Source: Phormidium willei BDU 130791
GTDB lineage: Bacteria > Cyanobacteriota > Cyanobacteriia > Cyanobacteriales > Geitlerinemataceae
Length of the DNA: 34,964 nt
Assembly: GCA_001637315.1 (NCBI GenBank)
Contig: LSZA01000041.1
Span: 1-34,964, forward strand
Reading direction: 5' to 3'
The notes beneath the pieces were generated by a model that saw only the letters and a program-made list of their open reading frames with translations, made no database searches and had not been told where the DNA came from. Shown here one piece after another: positions 16,910 through 26,154 of the stretch. Position numbers and translations under genes: made by a program. Each line of letters opens with the position of its first letter. Positions within the stretch are counted from its first letter, which is position 1.

Positions 16910-17065
16910 CTAGCGCAGATAACTGGCTTCGGCTTCGAGTTGCCGTAAAAGCTGATCATCTCCCTTGGCCCGAGCCACACTCATCCGGCGTTCCAAGGAC
17001 TCTCTGAGACTGGCGAGGCGGTTACGGTTAGCTTCGTTGATGGCTTGACGAGTAATTTTGTTCAT
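16910..17065 (-). CDS. Small conserved cyanobacterial-type protein, 51 residues
   Basis: The protein begins MNKITRQAINEANRNRLASL and is a single charged, mostly helical sequence ending RQLEAEASYLR. I recall similar 50-residue proteins in other cyanobacteria but no function. The frame stays open further upstream, but that stretch crosses the predicted promoter and has no coding character, so I start at the ATG at 17065. It converges on rsgA with a 36-bp gap. Confidence 0.65.
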   Translation of the reverse strand: MNKITRQAINEANRNRLASLRESLERRMSVARAKGDDQLLRQLEAEASYLR

Positions 17066-17111
17066 GATAAACAGTGCGTTGTAATGGTTTGGTGTACAGG
17101 TCTCTACTTCA

Positions 17112-17117
17112 ATTATA
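17112..17117 (-). promoter_or_regulatory. -10 box for the 51-residue protein gene
   Basis: Minus-strand TATAAT lies about 47 bp upstream of the ATG at 17065. The -35 region (TGCCAT, 17 bp away) is poor, so confidence is modest. Confidence 0.4.
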
Positions 17118-17144
17118 TGGAGAACGCTGAGGGAATGGCAAATC

Positions 17145-17153
17145 TGGTATAAA
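17145..17153 (+). promoter_or_regulatory. Extended -10 promoter upstream of 17230
   Basis: TGGTATAAA at 17145-17153 reads as TG-N-TATAAA, an extended -10 element, giving a leader of about 70 nt before the GTG at 17230. Confidence 0.45.
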
Positions 17154-17229
17154 ATGTTACGGAAATTTATGAAAAGTCCTGAAAGACTCATTCGATTAAC
17201 CTAGTCCAGCCCATAAGCGAGGCAGATCC

Positions 17230-17718
17230 GTGAACCGTTCTCAGATTCTGGCGATGACTCTAGCATTGATAGTCGGTTTAGGAGGCAGTTGGGCCATCGC
17301 CGCCGTTCAAGACAACCAGCGAACCCGATCTCAATGTCAACAGCTCGTCGATCGCGTCAACCAGGGGTACGCCCAAACCCTCGCCTTTCAGGGAACCGAC
17401 GCGATCGCCCTCAATCGCTTGGCCGAACAACTCAACGCCATTGCCAACTCCCTGCAACAGCTCGACATTGATCGTCCCCCCCTACGTCGCGCTCAGCAAC
17501 AATTTGTTCAGGGCTATCGCGATCTCAGTCAAGGCTACCAGGGCATTGTCCGCGCCTTAGATGCCGCCGATCAGGCCCCCAAAACCGAAACCGGCTTACA
17601 GCAGGTACAACAGGCCCAGTCTCAGGTTAAAGAAGCCGGAGCCGCCGCTCAGGAAGCCGCCCGGCAGATTGACCAATTCGCCCGTGACCTGAATCGACTT
17701 TGTCTGAGAGGAGAATAG
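17230..17718 (+). CDS. Membrane-anchored periplasmic coiled-coil protein, unknown function
   Basis: A 162-residue protein beginning at GTG. Residues 5-25 (ILAMTLALIVGLGGSWAIAA) form a signal anchor or uncleaved signal peptide; no lipobox is seen. The rest is helical and rich in Gln and Ala with heptad-like spacing, and contains two cysteines (QCQQL near 36 and LCLRG at the end) that could pair. I do not recognise a family. It lies 31 bp before the fraD-like gene on the same strand and may be co-transcribed with it, which would fit a role at the envelope. Confidence 0.7.
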   Translation: MNRSQILAMTLALIVGLGGSWAIAAVQDNQRTRSQCQQLVDRVNQGYAQTLAFQGTDAIALNRLAEQLNAIANSLQQLDIDRPPLRRAQQQFVQGYRDLSQGYQGIVRALDAADQAPKTETGLQQVQQAQSQVKEAGAAAQEAARQIDQFARDLNRLCLRGE

Positions 17719-17749
17719 GGGGGAAAAGGCAAGAGGTCACAGGAAACCC

Positions 17750-18730
17750 ATGGAAAACTGGAACTGGCTGCGATCGCAACTGACACCACCGCAAATCCGC
17801 TCCTGGCAAACCTTAATCCTGGCCAGTTTTATCACCTGGTTTTTCTCCTTACTGGTGATGTTATCCGAGCCAGACGTAGAATTTCAGAGTTTTCCTTTAA
17901 CCCGGTTAGGATGGGTCTTTTTTCTCGTCGGCTTGATTTGGTGGCAAAGTCTCCATCCTTGGAAACTTGGCTCACTCTCCCTCACGCCGGGTTTAATTGC
18001 CGCTGTCTTTTGTTGCCTCTTTCTCACCAACCCTGACGGAGAACTCTCCCAATGGGTTTTCTTGTTTTACCCGATTTTAACCACCCTCATCGCCGCATTA
18101 CCCGCTTGTCGCAACGCGAAAAATCGTCTTAGCCTGCCGTCACCCCAACGCCGGCCCGTGATCATGCTGCAATTGCTCATTGCACTCCTCTGTAGCTGCT
18201 GGTTACAACTGACCTTTGTCCTGCAACACTGGATTGATACCTATCCGAAACTGGCGCGAACCGACCTCTCTCAAAGTCAATTCATCTTGCGGACCGGAAC
18301 CCCCTTTCAGTTGCGAGGCTATCGTCGGTTGCAGGCGCTGCAAAAGCAATTAAAAGATCATTTCGACCATCCCTCCTGGCCCGAGACTGAACGGAAATTA
18401 CTCGACCTGCGTCAAAATCCCGAGAACTTTTGGCGTACCCTGAATATCGGGGTAACCGAGGCCACAGACGGTTTAGTGCGCTATCCCCAGGCTAGTCTGA
18501 CTCGTGATGAGCAACAGGGGTATTATCTAACCATTCGCCTCTCTTGGTCTCATCCCTGGTTTGAGGAGCAACGAGAACACCTGAGTCTGCGCTGTCATCT
18601 CTATCCTGTCTCCCCAGAGGGGGGTCACGGAACAGGCGCTCCCTCTGACCGAAGCGCGATCGCCTGTGATACAGACAAGCCACAACTTTTCACACCTCTC
18701 TCGACTCCCTCGACGCCAGCATCATCTTAA
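17750..18730 (+). CDS. fraD: FraD-like septal junction protein
   Basis: A 326-residue protein with five predicted transmembrane segments (about 21-38, 50-67, 77-92, 101-118, 136-158) and a soluble C-terminal domain of about 165 residues that would be periplasmic. This is the topology of FraD, which in Anabaena forms part of the septal junction plug needed for cell-to-cell exchange and filament integrity. The call rests on topology, size and the neighbour downstream, an ABC-2 permease like FraE; I recall the family as DUF5357. FraC is not found next to it. The last 25 residues are Ser/Thr/Pro-rich. Confidence 0.65.
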   Translation: MENWNWLRSQLTPPQIRSWQTLILASFITWFFSLLVMLSEPDVEFQSFPLTRLGWVFFLVGLIWWQSLHPWKLGSLSLTPGLIAAVFCCLFLTNPDGELSQWVFLFYPILTTLIAALPACRNAKNRLSLPSPQRRPVIMLQLLIALLCSCWLQLTFVLQHWIDTYPKLARTDLSQSQFILRTGTPFQLRGYRRLQALQKQLKDHFDHPSWPETERKLLDLRQNPENFWRTLNIGVTEATDGLVRYPQASLTRDEQQGYYLTIRLSWSHPWFEEQREHLSLRCHLYPVSPEGGHGTGAPSDRSAIACDTDKPQLFTPLSTPSTPASS

Positions 18731-18772
18731 AATAGTTATCCATCGTGAAAATCTGCTGAATTGGCTTGAATT

Positions 18773-19588
18773 ATGCTCGATTCTCTCACACAACATCACC
18801 CTAAAAATGCGCCGTGGAAACGAGTTTTCGTTACGGCGAGTAATGCCTTTCGGGAAGTTTTACGAGAGCGCATTCTGTATCTTATTGGTTTTTATGCCTT
18901 AATTCTCATCGTTAGCCTACGCATTTTGCCACCTCTTTCGGCTGGAGCGCACCCTAAAATCTTCCTGGATCTAGCCCTGGCGAGTATGGAAATTCTAACC
19001 CTATTTGTGGCGGCTTTTGTCAGTACCCGTTCACTCGAAAAAGAGATTCAACAACGAACTTTATTAGTTCTGATCTCGAAACCGATTAGTCGCGCTGAAC
19101 TGCTTTTCGGTAAATTTCTGGGACTGTGGGGCGTCCTGCTGGCCGCCCTGGTCATTATGACCCTCTTAGCCGTCGGTATTGCTGCCTTAGGGGGCATTTC
19201 GATGGCTGTGGGTAGCTTACTATTGTCATGGCTATTTCTAGCGCTGAAACTGGCAATTTTGACCGCAGCGGCGTTACTGTTTGCAGCCTTTACCAGTTCT
19301 CTTTTGGCGGCCTTTTTCACTCTGGGGCTTTACGTCATGGGGAATTTTAGTCAAGACTTGTTGCAACTTGGGGATACCCTAGATAGTTCCCTCTTTCAGA
19401 CCGTGGCAACAGTTCTCTATCTCCTGTTACCGGATTTGTCTCGCTTGAATCTTAAAAATGAAGCCGTTTATGGCCTGACAACCTTACCGGATGTGGGGTC
19501 GTTACTGCTCGATGGACTGTATGGTGTGGTCTATGCAGTGGTGTTATTGGCCCTAGCGATCGCCATTTTTCAACGTCGCCAACTTTAA
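18773..19588 (+). CDS. fraE: ABC-2 type transporter permease, FraE-like
   Basis: A 271-residue ABC-2 permease. After a hydrophilic N-terminus with ASNAFREVLRERILYLIGFY, six hydrophobic segments are visible (about 35-55, 75-95, 110-135, 140-165, 170-195, 240-262). The cytoplasmic motif EKEIQQRTLLVLISKPISR near residue 100 is typical of the family. It needs an ATPase partner, which is not encoded here. In Anabaena the permease FraE follows FraC and FraD, and the same order is kept here for the last two. It ends 32 bp from the convergent GGDEF gene. Confidence 0.72.
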   Translation: MLDSLTQHHPKNAPWKRVFVTASNAFREVLRERILYLIGFYALILIVSLRILPPLSAGAHPKIFLDLALASMEILTLFVAAFVSTRSLEKEIQQRTLLVLISKPISRAELLFGKFLGLWGVLLAALVIMTLLAVGIAALGGISMAVGSLLLSWLFLALKLAILTAAALLFAAFTSSLLAAFFTLGLYVMGNFSQDLLQLGDTLDSSLFQTVATVLYLLLPDLSRLNLKNEAVYGLTTLPDVGSLLLDGLYGVVYAVVLLALAIAIFQRRQL

Positions 19589-19619
19589 CCATTAGGGGTA
19601 GAGTCGAACCCCGTCAGCG

Positions 19620-20690
19620 CTAACCCTCCCTATAACAAGTTTCGCTGGCAACATGAAGACGATCGCGGCCTTGAGTTTTAGCCAAATAGAGGGCGCGATC
19701 AGCACATTTTAACAACCCATCTCCCGTCAATTGGGGATCAGGAACCACACTAGCCACACCAATACTCAGAGTCACGCGATCGCTACATTGAGAGGTTTCA
19801 TGGGGAATCCGTAACCGTCGCACCGCCTCTAAACTGCGTTGAGCCACCGCCATCGCTCCTGGGGAAGCGGTGTCAGGTAACACCGCCACAAACTCCTCCC
19901 CACCATAGCGAGCCACCAAATCCTCAGGACGACAAATCGTTTCAGACAGCACCTGAGCCACCCGTCGCAGACAATCATCCCCCGCTTGATGGCCATAGGT
20001 ATCATTAAACGGCTTAAAACAATCAATATCTGCAATCAGTAACGACAAATAGGTTTTATCTCGTAAACTCCGTTGCCATTGCTCCCGTAACCGTTCATCA
20101 AACGCGCGTCGATTCGCAATTTGTGTCAATCCATCGAGATTGGCTAACGCCTCCAACCTGGAATTAGCAGACTCCAATTGACGGTTCGTTAACTCCAACT
20201 GACTCGCCAGCCGGCGTTCTTCTAACACCTGTAAACTGAGCTTTTGACTTAACTGATGTTCCCGAGCCAGCGATCGCTGCAACGCCTGAGTGGCACGGTG
20301 AGCCTCAATCAAACGACGGATACGCTGTCGTAAAACTCCCCAATGAATCGGCTTCGTAATGAAGTCCTCCGCCCCCATCTCAAACGCTCGTTCAATGGAG
20401 TCTGAATCCTGTAGGGTCGTAATAATTAAAATGGGGGGACAGTTACCACCAAACTGCTGTTTAAGCCGTTGACAACATTCAAATCCACCCATTTTAGGCA
20501 TCATCGCATCGAGCAAAATCAGATCCGGCAGTTGAAGCTGACAGCGATCGAGACAATCTTGGCCATTACTGACATCAATGCTGTCGTAACCGTCTCGCTC
20601 GACAGCTCGTTTCATCAACATCCTTAACGTCCGTTCGTCGTCTGCAATTAGAACTGTTCCTTTCGGTGCAGAACTTTCCACATTAGTCAT
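19620..20690 (-). CDS. Response regulator with GGDEF output (REC-GGDEF diguanylate cyclase)
   Basis: A 356-residue PleD-like protein. The N-terminal REC domain (about 12-130) has the acidic pair DDE near 17, the phosphoacceptor in LPDLILLDAMMP near 61, and the conserved lysine in DFITKPI near 110. A coiled-coil linker (about 140-185) leads to a GGDEF domain with an active RYGGEEF motif near 266. An intact inhibitory site RPED lies five residues before it, so product inhibition by c-di-GMP is expected. No EAL domain is present. Its start overlaps the end of the hybrid kinase by 8 bp, so the two are translationally coupled and very likely a cognate pair. Confidence 0.93.
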   Translation of the reverse strand: MTNVESSAPKGTVLIADDERTLRMLMKRAVERDGYDSIDVSNGQDCLDRCQLQLPDLILLDAMMPKMGGFECCQRLKQQFGGNCPPILIITTLQDSDSIERAFEMGAEDFITKPIHWGVLRQRIRRLIEAHRATQALQRSLAREHQLSQKLSLQVLEERRLASQLELTNRQLESANSRLEALANLDGLTQIANRRAFDERLREQWQRSLRDKTYLSLLIADIDCFKPFNDTYGHQAGDDCLRRVAQVLSETICRPEDLVARYGGEEFVAVLPDTASPGAMAVAQRSLEAVRRLRIPHETSQCSDRVTLSIGVASVVPDPQLTGDGLLKCADRALYLAKTQGRDRLHVASETCYREG

Positions 20691-23600
20691 AGTGAAGTTG
20701 GTGTAGGAGCGTCGTTAAAGCCTTATGAACCTGATCAAAGTCCCTCTGAAAATCCTCGATTATAGCGGGTCGGTCCGAGGCCGGTACATGGATGAAATCC
20801 CCTTGTCGAACCGAATCTTCGAGAGTCCGACAGCGGTAGGTCAAGGCGGCTGCCCCGAGACTGGCACTGAGGGAACCCAGAGCATGGGCAGCCTGCCCGA
20901 TCATATCAAGCTCTCCCGCTTCTAATGCCAGGTGCAACCGGTGTAAACGCTCAGGAACATCATCGAGATAGCTTTCAATCATCTCGATGACAAAGTCGAC
21001 CTCTCCGGCCATCTGTTGTAACTCGTCGAGAACTTGCATGTCGAGAATGGGATATTGGCCCGTCACCGGCAACGAGGGAGATTGTGGGGCCGCATCTGAA
21101 GTAGAGAACGCCGGGTGTAAACGTCCGCTGCGATAGCGTTCTAGGGCTTGACGGAGTTGGGCAGCTCGTAGGGGTTTACTGAGGTAGTCATCCATTCCCG
21201 CCTCCAAACAGAGTTGGCGATCGCCGGCTAAGGCATGAGCGGTCAGGGCAATAATATAAGGTTGAGGTCGTCCTTGCTGATGGTACTGCTGCCGAATTTG
21301 CCGAGTGGCGGCCCAACCGTCTAACTCAGGCATTTGAACATCCATCAAGACGAGATCAAAGCTCTCCTGGCCTAGCCGTTGTACGGCTTCAAGTCCAGTG
21401 TTGACGACACTGGCCCCATAGCCAAATCGTTCGAGTAACTGTTTAACTAAGACCTGATTCATAGCCAGATCTTCGGCGACTAAAATACGTAAGGGTAGCC
21501 GCTGAGCCAAGGCTGGGTCAAAGGGAGACTCCTGAACCGATGGAGCAGATTGGTAACGATGGCGGGGTGTAATCAGACGCGTGACTGGGGTAAGACGGGG
21601 TGAGTCCCACTCAGGGACCATTTTTAGGGTGACATGGAAGGCTGACCCCTGACCGAGTTCACTCTCGACCCGGATCTGTCCTTGCATCAGGTGACACAAT
21701 CGTTGGCTAATCGTTAGTCCTAACCCCGTCCCCCCATAGCGACGTGTCATGGAGCTATCACTTTGAGAAAAGGGCTGAAACAGGCGCTCGAAGCGATCGC
21801 TGGGAATACCAATCCCGGTATCCTCAACGGTCAGATGCAGGGTTTGTTGCCCCTCCCCATCAGCCGGATCGCTACCCGGCTCAGATGCGACCATCTCCGC
21901 CGACAGTCGTATCTGCCCATGTTCAGTGAATTTAACCGCATTCCCGAGCAGGTTAATCAAAATCTGTTTGAGGCGAACCACATCACCCCGCCAAATTTGC
22001 GGTAAGGGACTCATGAGGGAATAGCAGAGGTTGAGTCCTTTCTGTTGAGCCGTCACCGCCACGAGATCTAAGGCGTGTAACACGGCCTGATCCAACTCAA
22101 AGGGTCGAGATTCGAGTTCAAGGTGTTCTGACTCGATTTTAGAGACATCGAGGATATCGTTAATTAACGACAGCAGGGTTTCACTACTTTGACGAATGGT
22201 GTTGACAAATTCTTGTTGTTGTGCATCAAGCCGACCCTCTAACAGCAACTCAGTATTGCCAATCACCGCATTGAGAGGGGTACGGATCTCATGGCTCATC
22301 ATCGCTAAAAAGCGGCTTTTGGCCAGATTCGCGGCTTCAGCCTCCTGTTTAGCCGCCGCTAAAGCCAGATTGTTGGCGCTGAGTTCTTCCCGTTGCGCCG
22401 TTTCTCGCTGAAGCATCGCCGCTTGAGCCAGGGCAATTCCCACTTGAGCCGCGACGGCTTCGAGAAGGTTGACTTCATCACTACTCCAGCGACGTAGGGA
22501 ACATTGATGGAGGCAAATTTCTCCATTAGCTTGGCCTTGATAAGAGGTGCGGATTCCTAACATGGAGCGAATTTGATGGGCTTCGAGGAAGTCTTGATGA
22601 GTCTGGAGGAGTGGATTTTCTGAGACATCGTCGCAAACTTGGGCGATGTCTTGTTGCACCACCACGGCACTATAGGAATGTTCATCGATGGGTAGGATTA
22701 GCCCTAAAAGAGAGGTGAGGGTAGGATGACGCGATTCAGCGACGGCCCTGAGTTGGGGTTGGGGATCGCTTTCATAAGAAAAGATCAGACAACGACTGAC
22801 GGAAAAGCTGCGTCCAATTTGGTAGGCGGCGGTTTGAAAGATTTGTTCTGAATCGAGACTCTGACGAATTTCCTGGGTGAGTTTTTTCAGGAGTAGAACA
22901 TTACGATATTGACGTTTGAGAGCATCTTCGGCCAGTTTGCGATCGCTAATATCTTCAGCCAAGCCCACAAAGCGATAGGATTGTCCCTGATGATCCTGAA
23001 CCGGAAAGGCTTTGGCGCAAAGCCAACGAACTTCGCCACTCGGTCGTAGGATACGATAGGTTTCTTCAAACACCTGTCCCTGGCGAATTTGGCGATCGAG
23101 GGCTTCACTAATGCGACGGCGATCATCGGGATGAACCGCCGCCAGCCAAAGACGCGGGTTCTCATATAAGTCTTGGTGAGGACGCTCAAAAATCTCTTGG
23201 TAGGTCGGAGAAATATAGAGCATCGCCCCCTCGCGAGAGAGAACAAAAAAGATTTGCCGGATGTTTTCTGCCAATTGGCGGAATTTTTCTTCACTCTCTT
23301 GTAGAGCCTCTTGGGCTAGTTTTTCGCTGGTGATATCGTTCAGGGTTCCCAGATACCCCATGAGGTTATCGTGGTGGTCATAGAGAGCAACAAGCTGGCC
23401 AGAAATCCAAGATAAACTATGATCGTCGCGCAGAATGCGATATTGCAGCGTCAGATGTTGATGTTGGTTAACCGCTTGATCCCAGGCTTGAAAGACCCGA
23501 TCGCGATCGCCCGGATGAATCGCCGTCAACCAACCATAGTCGAGACAGTCCTCCCTGGACAGTCCGGTGGTCTGACACCAATGGGGATTCACATAACGAC

Positions 23601-24696
23601 ACGCTCCCATGGGATCGGCTAAAAACAAGCCCACAGGCGCCAATTCAACGAGACGACTAAATTGATACTCTTGAGGGTGAACGGTCATATCGAGCAGATG
23701 CATCTCGCTGACGGGGCGCAGAATCGCCAGCCAAGCCCCCTTCCCGCCCCCGTGAGGACTCCTAGACCCCAGCCCAAGAGCCAACACCTCAACCAGTCGT
23801 TTCGGACCGTCATGAGACCCGGTCACGATGGTTCCTTGCCATTGTCCCTGATGGACCAGTTGCTGCTGAAAGCGATCGCTGTTAAAGGGGGACGCTCCCA
23901 AAAACTGACAACAGGCCGCTAAAGGCTGTCCAATGGCTTGCTCAGCTCCAATTTGATAGAGGGTTTCAGCTTGGGGACTCCAGTAGAGAAGACGGCCGCG
24001 ATCATCAACCACCATCGCGGCTTCGTTGATTTGACCGAGGATCTGCTGTTGCCATTGTCGGGTTTGTTCGAGACGTTCAATCGACTGACTTTGCTGGCTG
24101 AGGAGTTGGCCTTGCTGTTCGAGGCGAGTTTGTAACTGCTGGTTTTCTTCAACGAGGCTTTGCTGTGTGATGACGCGTTCTAGGGCCAAGGTGATATGCT
24201 CGCTGAGTTGGTCGAACCGCTCGATTTCAGCGTCAGTCCAGGTGCGGAGGCGATCGCACTGATGGGCCATGAGAAATCCCCAGGAAGGCGTGACCTCCGG
24301 CTTGAGACGATGGAAGAGATAACTTTGCACTTGGAACTGGGCCAATAGATTCAGATAACAGGGACTAAACCCCTGTTGGCTGACATCGTTGACGACATGA
24401 GTGCCCTGGCCGTTGGGGGGGTCAAAACAGCGATCGTCAATCTGATGATGCAGGCTCACTCTCCAAGGGGGTAAGACCCGCTCCGCCACCACGGTTCCTG
24501 TCCCGTTGCCAGTAAATTGATAGACCATGACGCGATCGCACTCTAAGAGAGATTGAACCTCGCTCACAACGGTATCTAACAGTGAACTGATGCTATGAGG
24601 ACGGGCAAATTTGAGCCAAACCGAGGAGAGATGCCGATGGGTCAGTTGAGGAGAATCGGCGTCTTGAGTGAGCCTCGGGTTGCTGCGATCGCTCAT
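20683..24696 (-). CDS. Hybrid histidine kinase with cyanobacteriochrome-like GAF (GAF-PAS-PAS-PAS-GAF-HisKA-HATPase-REC-Hpt)
   Basis: A 1337-residue cytoplasmic sensor kinase. GAF1 (about 30-175) resembles a cyanobacteriochrome: RVMVYQFTGNGTGTVVAERV, then D88-R-C90-F, then GFSPC113YLNLLAQFQV. C113 is at the canonical bilin-binding place and C90 at the second cysteine of DXCF types. A coiled coil (180-215), three PAS domains (about 215-330, 345-460, 468-595) and GAF2 (about 610-765) follow. The H box MMSHEIRTPLNAVIGN is near 802, the ATPase boxes near 905-1030 (GIGIPSDRFERLF, GGTGLGL), the REC aspartate in LVLMDVQMP near 1117, and an Hpt domain with AAHALGS near 1269. All relay residues appear intact. 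Bilin binding is inferred. Confidence 0.92.
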   Translation of the reverse strand: MSDRSNPRLTQDADSPQLTHRHLSSVWLKFARPHSISSLLDTVVSEVQSLLECDRVMVYQFTGNGTGTVVAERVLPPWRVSLHHQIDDRCFDPPNGQGTHVVNDVSQQGFSPCYLNLLAQFQVQSYLFHRLKPEVTPSWGFLMAHQCDRLRTWTDAEIERFDQLSEHITLALERVITQQSLVEENQQLQTRLEQQGQLLSQQSQSIERLEQTRQWQQQILGQINEAAMVVDDRGRLLYWSPQAETLYQIGAEQAIGQPLAACCQFLGASPFNSDRFQQQLVHQGQWQGTIVTGSHDGPKRLVEVLALGLGSRSPHGGGKGAWLAILRPVSEMHLLDMTVHPQEYQFSRLVELAPVGLFLADPMGACRYVNPHWCQTTGLSREDCLDYGWLTAIHPGDRDRVFQAWDQAVNQHQHLTLQYRILRDDHSLSWISGQLVALYDHHDNLMGYLGTLNDITSEKLAQEALQESEEKFRQLAENIRQIFFVLSREGAMLYISPTYQEIFERPHQDLYENPRLWLAAVHPDDRRRISEALDRQIRQGQVFEETYRILRPSGEVRWLCAKAFPVQDHQGQSYRFVGLAEDISDRKLAEDALKRQYRNVLLLKKLTQEIRQSLDSEQIFQTAAYQIGRSFSVSRCLIFSYESDPQPQLRAVAESRHPTLTSLLGLILPIDEHSYSAVVVQQDIAQVCDDVSENPLLQTHQDFLEAHQIRSMLGIRTSYQGQANGEICLHQCSLRRWSSDEVNLLEAVAAQVGIALAQAAMLQRETAQREELSANNLALAAAKQEAEAANLAKSRFLAMMSHEIRTPLNAVIGNTELLLEGRLDAQQQEFVNTIRQSSETLLSLINDILDVSKIESEHLELESRPFELDQAVLHALDLVAVTAQQKGLNLCYSLMSPLPQIWRGDVVRLKQILINLLGNAVKFTEHGQIRLSAEMVASEPGSDPADGEGQQTLHLTVEDTGIGIPSDRFERLFQPFSQSDSSMTRRYGGTGLGLTISQRLCHLMQGQIRVESELGQGSAFHVTLKMVPEWDSPRLTPVTRLITPRHRYQSAPSVQESPFDPALAQRLPLRILVAEDLAMNQVLVKQLLERFGYGASVVNTGLEAVQRLGQESFDLVLMDVQMPELDGWAATRQIRQQYHQQGRPQPYIIALTAHALAGDRQLCLEAGMDDYLSKPLRAAQLRQALERYRSGRLHPAFSTSDAAPQSPSLPVTGQYPILDMQVLDELQQMAGEVDFVIEMIESYLDDVPERLHRLHLALEAGELDMIGQAAHALGSLSASLGAAALTYRCRTLEDSVRQGDFIHVPASDRPAIIEDFQRDFDQVHKALTTLLHQLHYD

Positions 24697-24697
24697 G

Positions 24698-24735
24698 GTG
24701 ATCCTAGTCGTGATCCTCTAGTCGTGATTCTACAG
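24698..24735. repeat. Imperfect short tandem repeat before the hybrid kinase start
   Basis: GTGATCCTAGTC (24698), GTGATCCTCTAGTC (24710) and GTGATTCTACAG (24724) are three imperfect copies filling the 33-bp gap between the chorismate-binding gene and the kinase. They may have arisen by slippage. Confidence 0.5.
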
Positions 24736-26100
24736 TAATGCCTTCAGTTGCGCTTGGGCTTTGGATAACGATTCTCTCCATTCTTGCTCAGGATCACTAT
24801 CGGCGACAATACCGGCACCGACTTGACCCCAAATGCCTCCTTGATGACACAAAAGGGTGCGAATTAAGATATTAAGGTCAAAATAGCCTCGTTGATCCAA
24901 ATAGCCACAAGAGCCATAGAACAGACTGCGCCGCACCGGTTCGAGTTCTTCGATAATCTCCATACAACGCACTTTCGGACAGCCGGTAATGGTTCCACCA
25001 GGAAAGACAGCGGCGATCGCGTCAATGGCGTCAACGTTAGCCGCAAGCTGACCAATGACGTTACTCACCAGGTGCATAACATGACTGTAGCGTTCGACGA
25101 CGAGTAGTTCGTTGACTTGCACCGAACCCCAGTCACAGACTCGCCCTAGGTCGTTGCGTTCTAGGTCAACCAACATGATATGTTCGGCGTTTTCTTTGCG
25201 GTTATCGAGCAGTTCGGCTTCGAGTTGGCGATCGCGATCGCGGGTTTGGCCTCGGGGCCGGGTTCCGGCGATGGGACGAGTTTGGACGATTCCCTCTCGC
25301 AGTTGCAACAGTCGTTCCGGGGAGCAACTCACCACCTGTCCCCAGGGAGTTTGCCAATAGCTGGCGAAGGGGGAAGGATTAATCTCTTGCAGGCGGCGAT
25401 AAATCTGCCAGGGATGGCGGTTGAGGTGGGTGCTAAAGCGTAGGGAGAGGTTGGTTTGAAAGATATCGCCGGCCCGGATATAGGCTTTAGCCCGACGCAC
25501 CATGGCTTCGTAGTCGGCTTGTGAGGAGAGAAACTCAATCTCTGGGGGAGCATTGAGGGGGCTAGGTGGCTCAGGAGAGGGCTGCCATTGGCTCCAGGTC
25601 TGTTCAAGGCGATCGAGCTGTTGGGGGGTGCTGGCGGCGAACCAGAGGGTCTTCTGGTGATGATCCAGGACGGCGAACTGTTCAGGTTCGTACCAGAAGG
25701 CGATGGGGAAGGGGAGGCGATCGCGATTGTGGTGGGGAAGTTGTTCAATTTCCCAGCCGAGATCATAGCCGAGCCAACCGAGCCAGCCGCCGCTAAAGGG
25801 AAGTTGGGCAATGTCTGGGGGCAGGGTTGGGCTTGGAGTTGCTAAATGAGCGGCTAACCGACGCCGCAAAAACGGTAGAATTTCACCGAGTCCCGGCGTC
25901 CAATGCTGGGAAATGCCCGCTCGTTGCCGAGGACGACCGGCACAGATGGAATAGCCCGTTAGCGTCGGGGTGTCTGAGCTTGAGGGACTTTCGAGAAGGA
26001 CGGCGATGGGATCGTTGAGGAATAAGGCGGCAAAGACATGAGATGCTGTATGGGATGCCAAGGGATGCGATCGCCAAAACCAGGGCTGTTGGGCGTTCAT
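24730..26100 (-). CDS. Chorismate-binding enzyme, anthranilate synthase component I / aminodeoxychorismate synthase component I family
   Basis: A 456-residue member of the TrpE/PabB family, which aminates chorismate. The N-terminal domain has AVLLES near 35, GYSICAG near 51 and GGWLGWLGYDLGWE near 110. The C-terminal chorismate-binding domain is complete: AYIRAGDIFQTNLSLRF, RPIAGTRPRG, ERNDLGRVC, HLVSNV, FPGGTITGCPK and QVGAGIVADSDPE. PIAGT rather than PIKGT points to TrpE-like chemistry, whereas the short length and GGWLGWLGYD resemble PabB, so I leave the choice open. No glutaminase subunit is adjacent. It is divergent from ruvA across 54 bp and upstream of the kinase on the same strand. 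Confidence 0.9.
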   Translation of the reverse strand: MNAQQPWFWRSHPLASHTASHVFAALFLNDPIAVLLESPSSSDTPTLTGYSICAGRPRQRAGISQHWTPGLGEILPFLRRRLAAHLATPSPTLPPDIAQLPFSGGWLGWLGYDLGWEIEQLPHHNRDRLPFPIAFWYEPEQFAVLDHHQKTLWFAASTPQQLDRLEQTWSQWQPSPEPPSPLNAPPEIEFLSSQADYEAMVRRAKAYIRAGDIFQTNLSLRFSTHLNRHPWQIYRRLQEINPSPFASYWQTPWGQVVSCSPERLLQLREGIVQTRPIAGTRPRGQTRDRDRQLEAELLDNRKENAEHIMLVDLERNDLGRVCDWGSVQVNELLVVERYSHVMHLVSNVIGQLAANVDAIDAIAAVFPGGTITGCPKVRCMEIIEELEPVRRSLFYGSCGYLDQRGYFDLNILIRTLLCHQGGIWGQVGAGIVADSDPEQEWRESLSKAQAQLKALL

Positions 26101-26154
26101 AGGCGCGGTATCACGGGGCCAGTAACAAGACAGGTGAGCGGTTAAGAGTTGAGG

